The notes beneath the pieces are model-generated. The model was not told the DNA's origin and did not search any database. It saw nothing but the letters and a program-made list of their open reading frames with translations. A stretch of 64,000 bases of DNA, taken from assembly GCA_905216175.1 (NCBI GenBank), contig CAJMSV010000002.1:7282-71281 (forward strand). Direction: 5' to 3'. Below are positions 17,917 through 26,065 of the stretch, piece by piece (position 1 is the first letter of the stretch; each line of letters begins with the position of its first letter). This stretch comes from an uncultured bacterium (GTDB taxonomy: Bacteria > Actinomycetota > Coriobacteriia > Coriobacteriales > Coriobacteriaceae). Position numbers and translations under genes: made by a program.

Positions 17917-17973
17917 GTCTCAATCTGTAACACTAAGACCGGTTTTGGACGTCTAGATGTCACAGGTTGAGAC
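17917..17973. repeat. 57-bp palindromic repeat, array 4 unit b
   Basis: Arms GTCTCAATCTGTAAC and GTCACAGGTTGAGAC; the right arm has partly decayed. It precedes the DeoR gene end by about 120 bp. Confidence 0.8.
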
Positions 17974-18092
17974 GATTTGATAGTGGAGTCCTCATTTGCG
18001 CGTCATATCGCGTAGCGCTGACGCGCTGGTTTCCACAATGACAGGAGGTAAAAGTCCTCCCGCATCGCCCGTTGGCAATCCCGTAGCGCTAG

Positions 18093-18857
18093 CTAGCAAA
18101 TGACCTGCGTATGCTCCTCGATGGCGGCACGATCTTCGGCGGCGATGCCCGGCTCGCACACCACGGCGTCCAGGCTGTCCAGACGGCAGAAGGTGTAGAA
18201 GTCGCGCTTGCCAATCTTGCTGGAATCGGCGATCAGATAGCGCGAGTCGGCCTTGCTAAAGGCGAGCTGCTGGATGCGGCCCTCTTCCATGTTAGACGTA
18301 GACACGTCGCCGTCCAAAATGCCGTTTGCGCCGATAAAGGCTGCGTCGATTCCCAGCGCGCGCAAGGTGTCCTCGGCCGTGGGGCCCACAAAGGCGGCAG
18401 TGCGGCGACGGTACACGCCGCCCACGAGGCACAGTTCGCAGTCTTCGCGCGCCTCGAGCAGGTTAAACACCGAAAGCGAATTGGTCACAATGCGCAGGCG
18501 AAACGCCGGCAGCATCGAGGCCATCTGCTCAACCGTGGTGCCCGTGCCCAAAAAGATGGTCGAGCCTTCCTCGATAAGCTCCACAGAACGGCGCGCAATC
18601 TGCAACTTTTCCTCGGCATGTTTCGTGCGCTTCTCGCTGTGCGAATACTCATGGCGCAGCATAGCGTGTGGACGGCTCTGCGCACTGCGGGCTCCGCCGT
18701 GCACGCGCTCGATCTCGCCCAGGCTCGCAAGCTCCTCAAGGTCACGGCGGATCGTCATATCCGAGACACCTAACGCATCCGAAATCTCCTTGACCGAGAC
18801 CGTTCCCTGTTCCTCGAGCAGCTGCCGAACCTTATCCTGTCGCTCCGCTTTAATCAC
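18093..18857 (-). CDS. DeoR-family transcriptional regulator
   Basis: 254 residues. N-terminal winged helix (RQDKVRQLLEEQGTVSVKEI, ALGVSDMTIRRDLEEL) and a C-terminal DeoRC sensor domain with GTGTTVEQMA and GANGI motifs that bind phospho-sugars. GTG at 18857 has AGGA seven bases upstream; a longer frame with another GTG at 18884 is less likely. LacR, which controls lactose and tagatose genes in streptococci, belongs to this family, so control of the neighbouring galactose genes is reasonable but unproven. A truncated near-identical copy lies at 13.5 kb. Confidence 0.85.
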   Translation of the reverse strand: MIKAERQDKVRQLLEEQGTVSVKEISDALGVSDMTIRRDLEELASLGEIERVHGGARSAQSRPHAMLRHEYSHSEKRTKHAEEKLQIARRSVELIEEGSTIFLGTGTTVEQMASMLPAFRLRIVTNSLSVFNLLEAREDCELCLVGGVYRRRTAAFVGPTAEDTLRALGIDAAFIGANGILDGDVSTSNMEEGRIQQLAFSKADSRYLIADSSKIGKRDFYTFCRLDSLDAVVCEPGIAAEDRAAIEEHTQVIC

Positions 18858-19062
18858 GATGAGTCCTCGCTGTTCCACGCTCACGTCAATTCAAACAATA
18901 ACGAACAAATTGTATCAGACTCGCGCGCGTCAGAAATGAACGCCCGCACAGCTCCAATCATCACTTTTTTGAGAAAAATACCCCCTGCTTTAGTGGGGTG
19001 TAGTGATAATCTTGCCTGTTCGCGCTACAGTTTGTCGGTAATACCTCGATGTTAGGAACCAA

Positions 19063-20115
19063 ATGATCACTTCCGAGCTTTTCGGCACCGCGCCGTGCGG
19101 TACCCCCGTTCATCGTTACACCCTCAACGGGCCCGAGATCTGCGTTCGCATTATGGACTATGGCGCCACCGTGCTGGGTATCGATGTGCCCGACATTCCC
19201 GGCAACGTGCGCGATGTGGTACTGGGCTTCGATAAGCTCGAGGATTACTTTGACAACCCCGCCTGCTTTGGCGCGACCATCGGCCCCGTGGCAAACCGCA
19301 CCGCGGGCGCCACGATCACCATCGACGGCACGGACTGGCACATGCCGGCCAACGAAGGCGTCAACAACCTGCACAGCGATCTTGAGCATGGTCTGCACAA
19401 GCGCGTATGGGACGTTGAGCTCGACGAGACTCACAACGCCGTGCGCATGACCACCTCGCTTAAGGATGGCGAGCTGGGCCTGCCCGGCAACCGAACCTTT
19501 ACGGCTGTGTTTACCGTTACGCGCACCGGCGTCTTCCGCATCGAGTATGGTTGCGAGAGCGACCGCGCCACCTACGTGTCCATGACCAACCACACGTACT
19601 TTAACCTTGCCGGCCATAACGCCGGCAAGGACTGTGAGCACTTCTTTATCGCCAACGCTGCCCACTACTTGCCCATTAACGAGCAGAACATCCCCACCGG
19701 CGAAATCGCTCCGGTCGAGGGAACACCGTTTGACTTTCGCGAGCTGCGCCCCGTCGCACCCGGCATGGAGGCCGACGACCCGCAGATTAAGCAGGCCCGT
19801 GGCTACGATCACTGCCTGTGCATCGATGGCTATCAGTACGGCCGCAACCTGCGTCGCGCCCTACATGTCGAGGAGATGTGGACCGGTCGTGAGCTGGACT
19901 ACTACACCACCGCCCCGGGTGTGCAGCTCTACACCGGCAACTGGCTGGGCGACGAGCACGCCAAGGACGATGCCAACTATGGCTGGGGCGCCGGCTTTGC
20001 CCTCGAGGCCGAGATGTACCCCGACACGCCGCACCAGCCGCTGTTCCCGCAGGGCATTGTTGGTCCGGGTCACCCCTACAGCAATGTGATCGAGTACCAC
20101 TTTATGAGGCACTAA
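19063..20115 (+). CDS. galM: Aldose 1-epimerase (galactose mutarotase)
   Basis: 350 residues of the GalM fold. It interconverts alpha and beta forms of galactose or glucose released from beta-galactosides. Seen: substrate loop FGATIGPVANRTAGATITIDG, catalytic-region His in NHTYFNLAGH, YDHCLCIDG, and GVQLYTGNWLGDE near the C-terminus where the catalytic Glu region lies. Start supported by TAGGA seven bases upstream. It is divergent from the DeoR gene. Confidence 0.9.
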   Translation: MITSELFGTAPCGTPVHRYTLNGPEICVRIMDYGATVLGIDVPDIPGNVRDVVLGFDKLEDYFDNPACFGATIGPVANRTAGATITIDGTDWHMPANEGVNNLHSDLEHGLHKRVWDVELDETHNAVRMTTSLKDGELGLPGNRTFTAVFTVTRTGVFRIEYGCESDRATYVSMTNHTYFNLAGHNAGKDCEHFFIANAAHYLPINEQNIPTGEIAPVEGTPFDFRELRPVAPGMEADDPQIKQARGYDHCLCIDGYQYGRNLRRALHVEEMWTGRELDYYTTAPGVQLYTGNWLGDEHAKDDANYGWGAGFALEAEMYPDTPHQPLFPQGIVGPGHPYSNVIEYHFMRH

Positions 20116-20143
20116 ACTCACAACGCGACATATCACACAGCAA

Positions 20144-20170
20144 CGCCCGCCGGCACACCGCCGACGGGCG
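20144..20170. terminator. Hairpin after galM
   Basis: Imperfect GC stem CGCCCGCCGG / CCGACGGGCG 28 bp after the galM stop. There is no strong T-run, so termination is likely but not certain. Confidence 0.5.
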
Positions 20171-20225
20171 CTGCTTCATGCCTAAATCCTTCTTTTCGAT
20201 GCCACCGAATTGGTGGCATAACAAT

Positions 20226-20371
20226 ACTATGCCGAATTACTACGATGAACCCACTATGTCCGACCACGCGCTGGTTTATAAAAAATTAGCAACTCGTCTA
20301 CCTGCGGTTTTATTCTCTGCAAATTTGGCATGCTCGGCGATAAGCAATTCATCGTAGTAAACCGGCATAGT
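20226..20371. repeat. 146-bp element with 24-bp terminal inverted repeats
   Basis: ACTATGCCG-AATTACTACGATGAA at the left end and its near-perfect complement (two mismatches) at 20348-20371 enclose about 100 bp of AT-rich DNA with no gene. A separate 8-bp hairpin (ATGCCACC / GGTGGCAT) lies just before it at 20199-20219. The layout resembles a small MITE or a large RNA hairpin. Confidence 0.6.
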
Positions 20372-20440
20372 TTTGGCGGACAGCGCCACACAGATCCCCT
20401 ACGAAGGCAAAATGACCCGTTTTCCTCCGTCCCCAAGGGA

Positions 20441-20923
20441 TCAGTTGAACAGATTGCCGATGGGATCGGGGGCGGAACTGGGGAGATGGCGGATTTCTAG
20501 CTCTATACCGAGCTTTTGCAACTCTTTGAAGGCGGCGATGTCTGTATCGCCTACGGCAACGGCAGGCGTTGCAAAGCGCTTGCCCTCCCCCGCCCGCATA
20601 TGGCCGATACTAATCTTGGTTATTGGCACACCGCCCTTAACCAGCGCGAGCGCATCGGAGGGTGAGGCCACCATGATCAGAATCCATTGACGCGGCGTTG
20701 CGGTATGAATGATGTCGATGGCCTTTTGTACCGAGAAAAACCGCGTCCAAACGCCTTCTGGCGCCGCCACCCTCATGGGTGCCCATTGGCGCGAATCTGC
20801 CGCGATCTCATCGTTGACGATTAGGACAAGGTTGGAACCCACGGCTTCGTTCCACAGCTCAACGTCTTGTCCGTAAATGAAACGGTCGTCGATACGTGTG
20901 AGAAGGATCTTGGGTTGAGCCAT
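20441..20923 (-). CDS. Orphan mannose-family PTS EIIB-like protein lacking the active His
   Basis: 160 residues from the ATG at 20923. It aligns along its whole length with the EIIB at 30227-30709 (ILLTRID, GSNLVLIVNDE, FFSVQKAIDII, ALVKGGVPI). In functional EIIB the phospho-acceptor is His17 in RLVHGQ; here the same place reads RFIYGQ, so the residue is Tyr17 (codon TAC). It therefore should not carry phosphate by the normal route. No IIA, IIC or IID gene is beside it. It could be a regulatory decoy, bind another partner, or be decaying. Confidence 0.8.
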   Translation of the reverse strand: MAQPKILLTRIDDRFIYGQDVELWNEAVGSNLVLIVNDEIAADSRQWAPMRVAAPEGVWTRFFSVQKAIDIIHTATPRQWILIMVASPSDALALVKGGVPITKISIGHMRAGEGKRFATPAVAVGDTDIAAFKELQKLGIELEIRHLPSSAPDPIGNLFN

Positions 20924-21130
20924 GGCTGCCCCATTCTGTTTGAGACCCATACGAGCGGGACGTCGACCACCAACTCAACAGCTGGTCAAGCGCCAGATGG
21001 ACGCCGCAGACATCACGCCTCCAATATTAGTGCATTTAAAGTGAGAAAAGCCGTCAGAACACTTGCGCGGATTTGCGATGTCCCGTATCATAGACAGCCG
21101 TGGACGCCTCAGTTGCGTCACCACATGGTC

Positions 21131-21206
21131 GCCAGCGTAGCTCAGTTGGTAGAGCACCGCTCTCGTAAAGCGGGGGTCACCGGTTCGAGCCCGGTCGCTG
21201 GCTCCA
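21131..21206 (+). tRNA. tRNA-Thr (anticodon CGT)
   Basis: 76-nt cloverleaf: acceptor GCCAGCG / CGCTGGC, D-arm with AGCTCAGTTGGTAGAGC, anticodon stem CCGCT / AGCGG with loop CTCGTAA (CGT reads ACG, Thr), T-arm GGTTCGAGCCC, discriminator T and encoded CCA. Confidence 0.97.
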
Positions 21207-21217
21207 TTGCACAAGAT

Positions 21218-21241
21218 AGTCGCCTTCGGGCGGCTTTTTTG
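21218..21241 (+). terminator. Terminator after tRNA-Thr
   Basis: AGTCGCC-TTCG-GGCGGCT tetraloop hairpin followed by six T. Confidence 0.85.
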
Positions 21242-21414
21242 TTGCCGTTTTCGGGCGCGCATCCGCCAATCCAAGCACAACGCCGCCGGAAACTCCCCTA
21301 CTCAACAAAAGCCCCGCCAACCGCAATCCCCAAAGGAACCGCGTTCAGCGGGGCCCAAGCGAGCTCCCCCAAGGGATAACGCTCGCAACACGAACAGCTC
21401 AGCCGAGCAGCGCG

Positions 21415-21888
21415 CTACTCCTCCCAGTAAGCATCTGCAAGCAGCTTAAAGCAAATCTTCTTGACCGGCTGCGCGCCATCGCCCGGGAACTCGAGCGTGG
21501 GCATGTGAGGCTCGCCGGCAACAAACAGCGCAAACTTGTCGTCAGCAAGATCGCCAGCGATCGAGGCGTCGGAATCGACCAGATCGTAGTCGTCCTTCTC
21601 GTCGAACTCCTGGACCAGCGTCAGGCTGCCCGTGGCAACCTTAAAGGCCTCGCGACCCTCGACGTCAATCTGCAGGTCGTGATAGCGCTGATGCGTCTCA
21701 TAGTGAGCCTCGGCTTCGGGACGCGTCGTGGGAGCCATGACGTTCGCAAAGACCTTGTCGCCCAGAATCGGATGGCTGCCGACCTCGAGCTTCGCCGGAT
21801 CGTTCTCCTCGAGCCAATCGATCAGCACGTCGAGGCCCTTGAGCATTCCACGGTACTCCTCGATATCGCCCAATGCACCGTAAATCAT
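21415..21888 (-). CDS. YhcH/YjgK/YiaL-family protein (NanQ-like)
   Basis: 157-residue cupin-like protein of the DUF386 family. The landmarks DKVFANVM, EAHYETHQRYHDLQIDVEGRE and the late VKKICFKLL match it. Members include the sialic-acid anomerase NanQ and proteins linked to galactoside use. The His/Glu residues in HYETHQRYHDLQ are probable metal ligands. AGGGG lies upstream of the start. It sits after a nagA fragment and a LacC-like kinase, so a sugar-anomer role in this amino-sugar and galactose region is a fair inference. Confidence 0.82.
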   Translation of the reverse strand: MIYGALGDIEEYRGMLKGLDVLIDWLEENDPAKLEVGSHPILGDKVFANVMAPTTRPEAEAHYETHQRYHDLQIDVEGREAFKVATGSLTLVQEFDEKDDYDLVDSDASIAGDLADDKFALFVAGEPHMPTLEFPGDGAQPVKKICFKLLADAYWEE

Positions 21889-21920
21889 CTAAATCCCCTC
21901 TCGGATCGTTTCTTTGGCGG

Positions 21921-22060
21921 CTACTCGGCAAACGCATTACCGACGCTGTTGCCACCCACATGCGTCTCGACCAGGGTAAGGTCGGGATTGAACACGACGG
22001 TGTCGGCGTCGCGCCCCGGCATAATGCTACTGCACTTGTCGTCGACATGAGCTAGCAACC
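21921..22060 (-). pseudogene. C-terminal fragment of a second nagA
   Basis: In one frame this stretch encodes about 45 residues (AHVDDKCSSIMPGRDAD, then TVVFNPDLTLVETHVGG) ending NSVGNAFAE and TAG. It corresponds to the end of the intact nagA at 24779 (SIMPGRDAD, LTLVETYVGGQSGGNAFTE). The rest of the gene is missing. It is a remnant of a duplicated or deleted deacetylase gene. Confidence 0.8.
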
Positions 22061-22085
22061 GATGCCGGGGCCGCAGCACAAGCTC

Positions 22086-23021
22086 CTACAGCTCGGTCAC
22101 GACAACGCCGTTGTAAACCTCGTCCCAACGATCCATAACCAAGTGGCCAGTCATGGGATCCATGGCATTGAGCTTGCCGCAGGTGTTGGCGGTACGCAGC
22201 ACCGTCTCGTCGTCGGCGCCGGCAGCAATCGCATGTGCGAAGCCGGCAATGGTCGAATCGCCAGAGCCCGTAGCGTTAACGGCGGGGATATCGGGGGTCT
22301 TGGCGCGGAACGCACGGCCGTTATGGAAACCAACGGAGCCGGCAGCGCCCATGGATACGACGACCCAGGGGATATCGGAGAAGCGGGCGTCAGAGGCGAG
22401 CGCGGAACGGAGCTCGTCCACATCGTCGGTGGTAAAGCTCGTGCCCAGAAGGCCGTTAATTTCGGTCAGGTTAGGCTTAACCAGCTCAGGCTTGACCTCG
22501 GACTTGAGCGCAGCCTCAAGCGAGGCACCCGAGGTATCGAGCAGCACCTTGGCGCCGGCGTTCTCGGCAATGCCCGTGATCTTGGCATAGTAGTCCGCCT
22601 CGACGCCGCGGGGCAGCGAACCCGAGATGGTAACGACATCGGCCTTGCTCGCAAGCTCGGCGAACTTGGCGGTAAAGGCATCGAGCTCCTCGGGGGCAAT
22701 CGTCGGGCCGCTCTCGAGCAGCTCGGTCTGGTTGCCGGCATGAAGGATATTGAGGCAGATGCGGGTCTCGCCCTTGATGGGCACAAAATCATTCTTAATG
22801 CCGTTGGCATCCATGAGCTCGGCCATATAGGCGCCCATATGACCACCAAGCAGGCCGGTTGCCACGACATCGTCACCCAGCTGACCCAGGACGCGGGCCA
22901 CGTTGAGGCCCTTACCGCCGGCGGTCTTTTCGGGCGTCACGCGGTTGACGTCGTCGATAATGAGCTCATCGAGCTGATAGCGCGTATCGACGGACGGGTT
23001 CATCGTAACGGTGAGGATCAT
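22086..23021 (-). CDS. lacC: PfkB-family sugar-phosphate kinase (tagatose-6-phosphate / 1-phosphofructokinase)
   Basis: 311 residues from the ATG at 23021 (AAGGAG upstream). It is a PfkB kinase using ATP to phosphorylate tagatose-6-phosphate or fructose-1-phosphate. Seen: ILTVTMNPSVDTRYQL start, GGKGLNVARVLGQLG substrate loop, GSLPRG, KPNLTEIN and the catalytic Asp in NATGSGDSTIAGF. Context (lacG, agaS) favours tagatose-6-phosphate, since both galactose-6-phosphate and galactosamine-6-phosphate lead there. LacA, LacB and LacD are not in the window, so the pathway must be finished elsewhere; FruK remains possible. Confidence 0.85.
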   Translation of the reverse strand: MILTVTMNPSVDTRYQLDELIIDDVNRVTPEKTAGGKGLNVARVLGQLGDDVVATGLLGGHMGAYMAELMDANGIKNDFVPIKGETRICLNILHAGNQTELLESGPTIAPEELDAFTAKFAELASKADVVTISGSLPRGVEADYYAKITGIAENAGAKVLLDTSGASLEAALKSEVKPELVKPNLTEINGLLGTSFTTDDVDELRSALASDARFSDIPWVVVSMGAAGSVGFHNGRAFRAKTPDIPAVNATGSGDSTIAGFAHAIAAGADDETVLRTANTCGKLNAMDPMTGHLVMDRWDEVYNGVVVTEL

Positions 23022-23080
23022 TTCTAGCTCCTTATCTCGCAGGCTCCTTATGCCTTGCAAAACGAATTGGCTACATGCGA

Positions 23081-23962
23081 CTACAGAATCTCGATTGTGA
23101 ACGAGCGCACGATGGTTTCTTTGGGCTTGGCGATAAGGCAGCCGCGCTTGTGCTCAAGCACGTCATCCTCATCGGAACAGGTCGAGAGGCCGCCCCAGGG
23201 TTCAACTGCCACAAAATCACCCTCGGGCTTGCTCCACACAATGAGGTACGGGAAGCCCTCAAAGCTCAGGCGAACGCCCTTGTCCTCGCCCTTTTTGGAA
23301 AGCGTGACCTGACGGCTCTCGAGCACGTCAAAGATGGTCTCCGCAAAATCGAAGAGCTCATGCGACAAAGGCAGCGTCTTTCCCACCATGGGGTTCTTGG
23401 AGCGCCTGTCCACATCAATCAATCCGGTCGAGGGAACGGCGGTGCAGAGCTCCGCAGCCTCGTCTTTCTCAAAACGCAACTCGTAGTCCGTATAGGACTC
23501 GCCCTCGTCGAGCGGACACCTAAAGCCGGGGTGTCCACCGATAAAGAAAGGCATGTCCTCGGTGCCCTCGTTGGTAACCTCATAGGAGACACGCACGGCG
23601 GCGTCCTCGAGCGTATAGCGGGCGACAAGTTTAAACGGATACGGATAATCGCTCAGCAGCGCGGCGTTATCCTCGGATGCCAGGCACATAGCCAGCTCGT
23701 TTGTGCTTTGGCTCAACAGCTTCCACTCCTGCTTGCGCGCAAAGCCGTGGCGGGCGAGCTTCACATGATGTCCGGCAAACGTCATGGCGCTGTTATCGCG
23801 CAAACCTCCGCAAATCGGGAAGCAAATCGGTGCCTGGCCGGACCACACGGCGGGATCGCCCTGCCACAAGTACTCGCGACCTCCAGCCTCAATCGAGGTA
23901 AACGAGCCGCCGGCCGTGGAGACCTTGATAGAAATCGAATCGTTGGAGAGAGCGTATTCCAT
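23081..23962 (-). CDS. Aldose 1-epimerase family protein (LacX-like)
   Basis: 293 residues of the galactose-mutarotase superfamily. N-terminus YALSNDSISIKVSTAGGSFTSIEAGG, then WQGDPAVWSGQAPICFPICG, and GGHPGFRCPLDEGESYTDY with a likely catalytic His. It resembles LacX, found at the end of streptococcal and lactococcal lac operons and not well characterised. AAAGGA upstream supports the start. It is about 60 bp upstream of the kinase gene and reads in the same direction, so probably one transcript. Confidence 0.8.
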   Translation of the reverse strand: MEYALSNDSISIKVSTAGGSFTSIEAGGREYLWQGDPAVWSGQAPICFPICGGLRDNSAMTFAGHHVKLARHGFARKQEWKLLSQSTNELAMCLASEDNAALLSDYPYPFKLVARYTLEDAAVRVSYEVTNEGTEDMPFFIGGHPGFRCPLDEGESYTDYELRFEKDEAAELCTAVPSTGLIDVDRRSKNPMVGKTLPLSHELFDFAETIFDVLESRQVTLSKKGEDKGVRLSFEGFPYLIVWSKPEGDFVAVEPWGGLSTCSDEDDVLEHKRGCLIAKPKETIVRSFTIEIL

Positions 23963-24118
23963 TGTCCATCCTTTCGAACAACTGCTTTTTGCTCACAAGA
24001 ACCCGTCTCGGCCCTGACCAAAGGACAAACCCGCACGTTCATCGATGCGTCCGGTTTCCCAGGCATGCAACGGGGTACCATACAGACATTGATGCAATTA
24101 CAGCTGAAAGGCCTTCTT

Positions 24119-24703
24119 ATGCGAACCATCATCCTTTATGCCTCACGCCACCACGGCAATACGAAAAAGCTCGTGGACGCCATCGTTGAGGCACACCCCG
24201 AAATCGATACCCTCGACGTGAAGTCACTAGGTAAAAACGAGTACCCCGACCTGCACGAATACCATCTGATCGGTGTCGCCACGGGCATCTATTACTCCGA
24301 GATCGACAAAGATATGGCGCGCGTGCTCACGAACGTGCTGCAGCCGCAGGACAAGGTGTTTGGCCTTATGACCTACGGTGGCAAAAACAAGTGGTACGGC
24401 AAGGATATCGATGGCATCTGCCGCATGAGGCAGGCCATCTTTATGGGTGTCTACGGCTGCCCCGGATTTGACACGTGGGGTCCGTTCAAGATTACCGGCG
24501 GCGTCCAGAAGGGACACCCGACCGCTGAGGAAATTAAGGGCGCCGTCGACTTCTTCGACAAGATCGAAGACGAGTATGGCGACATCATCGTCGAAGAGTA
24601 CGCCAAGCGCGAGAAGCGTCTAGCATACGAAAAGGAGCATCCCGCGGGGGGTCTTGTGGCCGGCGTCAAGCGCACGGCAAAGAAGATCGCTAACAAGCTG
24701 TAA
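24119..24703 (+). CDS. Flavodoxin-family protein
   Basis: 194 residues. The phosphate-binding loop YASRHHGNTKKLVDAI and a second loop MTYGGKNKWYGKDID suggest an FMN-binding flavodoxin fold. A Lys-rich C-terminal tail (AGVKRTAKKIANKL) follows. The ATG at 24119 is preceded by AAGG; an open frame continues upstream but lies over the lacX-like gene and is not coding. It is the only plus-strand gene between lacX and nagA and so is probably unrelated to the sugar operons. Confidence 0.82.
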   Translation: MRTIILYASRHHGNTKKLVDAIVEAHPEIDTLDVKSLGKNEYPDLHEYHLIGVATGIYYSEIDKDMARVLTNVLQPQDKVFGLMTYGGKNKWYGKDIDGICRMRQAIFMGVYGCPGFDTWGPFKITGGVQKGHPTAEEIKGAVDFFDKIEDEYGDIIVEEYAKREKRLAYEKEHPAGGLVAGVKRTAKKIANKL

Positions 24704-24734
24704 CTGTTAAGGTGCTTTTGAGCGTTTAACCCAT

Positions 24735-24772
24735 ACGGCGGGTCCGAGCAGATTCGGGCCCGCCGTCTTTTT
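24735..24772. terminator. Bidirectional terminator between flavodoxin and nagA
   Basis: Stem ACGGCGGGTCCGA / TCGGGCCCGCCGT followed by TCTTTTTC on the plus strand; it lies between two converging genes. Confidence 0.82.
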
Positions 24773-24778
24773 CTATCG

Positions 24779-25948
24779 TTACTCGGTAAAGGCGTTGCCG
24801 CCGCTCTGGCCGCCAACATACGTCTCGACGAGGGTGAGCTCATGGTCGAACACGACAAAGTCGGCGTCGCGACCCGGCATGATGCTGCCGCACTTATCCT
24901 CGATGTGCGCGGAGCGTGCCGGCACCTCAGTTGCCATGCGAATGGCGATATCGGCGCTGGCGATGCCCCAGTCGACGATGTTCTTGACGCCCTGGGCAAG
25001 CGTGAGCACCGAGCCGGCAATGCTCTTGCCGTCGGCGAGCCAGCACAGGTTGTCCTTCATGATGACGTCCATGCCGCCACTAGTGTAGCTGCCCTCGGGC
25101 ATGCCGCCGCAACCCAGGCAGTCGGTGATGAGTACCGTGTGCTGCCAGCCCTTTGCCTGCAGCAGCGCCTTGATGGCGGCAGGGTTTACGTGCTTGCCGT
25201 CACAGATGATCTCGGCGTAGGTCTCGGGCGTGGACATGGCAGCACCCACGACACCGGGCTCACGGTGATGCAGACCGCGCTGGCCGTTATAGGTATGCGT
25301 AAAGCAGCTGGCACCGGCATTGATAGCGGCGATGCACTCATCGTAGGTGGCGTCGGAGTGACCGATGCTGGTCACCACGCCCTTGGCGTTCAGAGCAGCC
25401 GCATAAGCAGCGGCACCGTCGCGCTCGGCGGCCATGGCGCTCTTAACGATGCGACCGCCCGCAGCCTCCTGCCACTGGTCGAAAACCTCCTCGGAGGGGT
25501 CAATCAGGTAAGCGGGGTTCTGCGCGCCCACGTGCTTCATGGTAAAGAAGGGGCCCTCCAGGTAGATGCCCTGAATGCGGGCACCGCAGAAGTCGGGGCC
25601 GCGGCCCTCGTCCGCCTTGGCGATAGCAGCGCAAGCGTCCTTGATCTGTTCGACGCCATCGGTGAACGTCGTGGGCAGCCAGCTGGTGGTACCGCGACGG
25701 GCGAGCTCGGTCGAGCTGATATCAATGCCCTCGGGATCGTTATCGGTAGTCGAGTGGTTATAGAAGCCATGGATGTGGGTATCGACCATACCCGGTGCGA
25801 TCCACGATCCCGTGTAGTCCTTAATCTCGCAAGAGGGCTCGTCGGCCTGCCAGGCGCCAAAAACGCCATCCTCGACCATAAGATAGCCGCCCAGTTGCGG
25901 GCCCGCCGGCAAGAAGAACTTGTCAGCCTTAATTGCGTACGTGCTCAT
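24779..25948 (-). CDS. nagA: N-acetylglucosamine-6-phosphate deacetylase
   Basis: 389 residues. It removes acetate from GlcNAc-6-phosphate (or GalNAc-6-phosphate, as AgaA), giving the amino-sugar phosphate. Amidohydrolase motifs: DTHIHGFYNH near the N-terminus, LEGPF metal-site Glu, GHSDATYDE with metal His, and the late SIMPGRDADFVVFD. ATG at 25948 with AGGAG five bases upstream; a GTG two codons earlier is less likely. It lies just after agaS in the same direction with a terminator between, so either a separate or a partly read-through unit. GalNAc-6-phosphate is a likely substrate given agaS. Confidence 0.92.
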   Translation of the reverse strand: MSTYAIKADKFFLPAGPQLGGYLMVEDGVFGAWQADEPSCEIKDYTGSWIAPGMVDTHIHGFYNHSTTDNDPEGIDISSTELARRGTTSWLPTTFTDGVEQIKDACAAIAKADEGRGPDFCGARIQGIYLEGPFFTMKHVGAQNPAYLIDPSEEVFDQWQEAAGGRIVKSAMAAERDGAAAYAAALNAKGVVTSIGHSDATYDECIAAINAGASCFTHTYNGQRGLHHREPGVVGAAMSTPETYAEIICDGKHVNPAAIKALLQAKGWQHTVLITDCLGCGGMPEGSYTSGGMDVIMKDNLCWLADGKSIAGSVLTLAQGVKNIVDWGIASADIAIRMATEVPARSAHIEDKCGSIMPGRDADFVVFDHELTLVETYVGGQSGGNAFTE

Positions 25949-26010
25949 ATGCACTCCTCGCTTCTAAAGCAGTTGACTGTGGTGATGCTTATACCCAGCT
26001 CACGTAAAAC

Positions 26011-26050
26011 AAAAAGCGCCCGCCCGCCGTTATGAGCGGACGGGCGCCCT
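26011..26050 (-). terminator. Terminator after agaS
   Basis: On the minus strand GGGCGCCCGTCCGC / GCGGGCGGGCGC is followed by TTTTTG. Confidence 0.8.
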
Positions 26051-26065
26051 TACAGGGGGACGCGA

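Noticed and set aside
2734..17973. CRISPR-like arrays
   Set aside because: The units are long palindromes with only two or three per array, the gaps are of about 20-25 bp and not spacer-like, and there are no cas genes.
2734..17973. Integron attC sites
   Set aside because: The arms do not show the attC core-site consensus, modules are several genes long and face both ways, and no integrase is present.
23075..24118. Long plus-strand frame before the flavodoxin
   Set aside because: It is the antisense of the lacX-like gene; the flavodoxin has its own ATG and ribosome-binding site.
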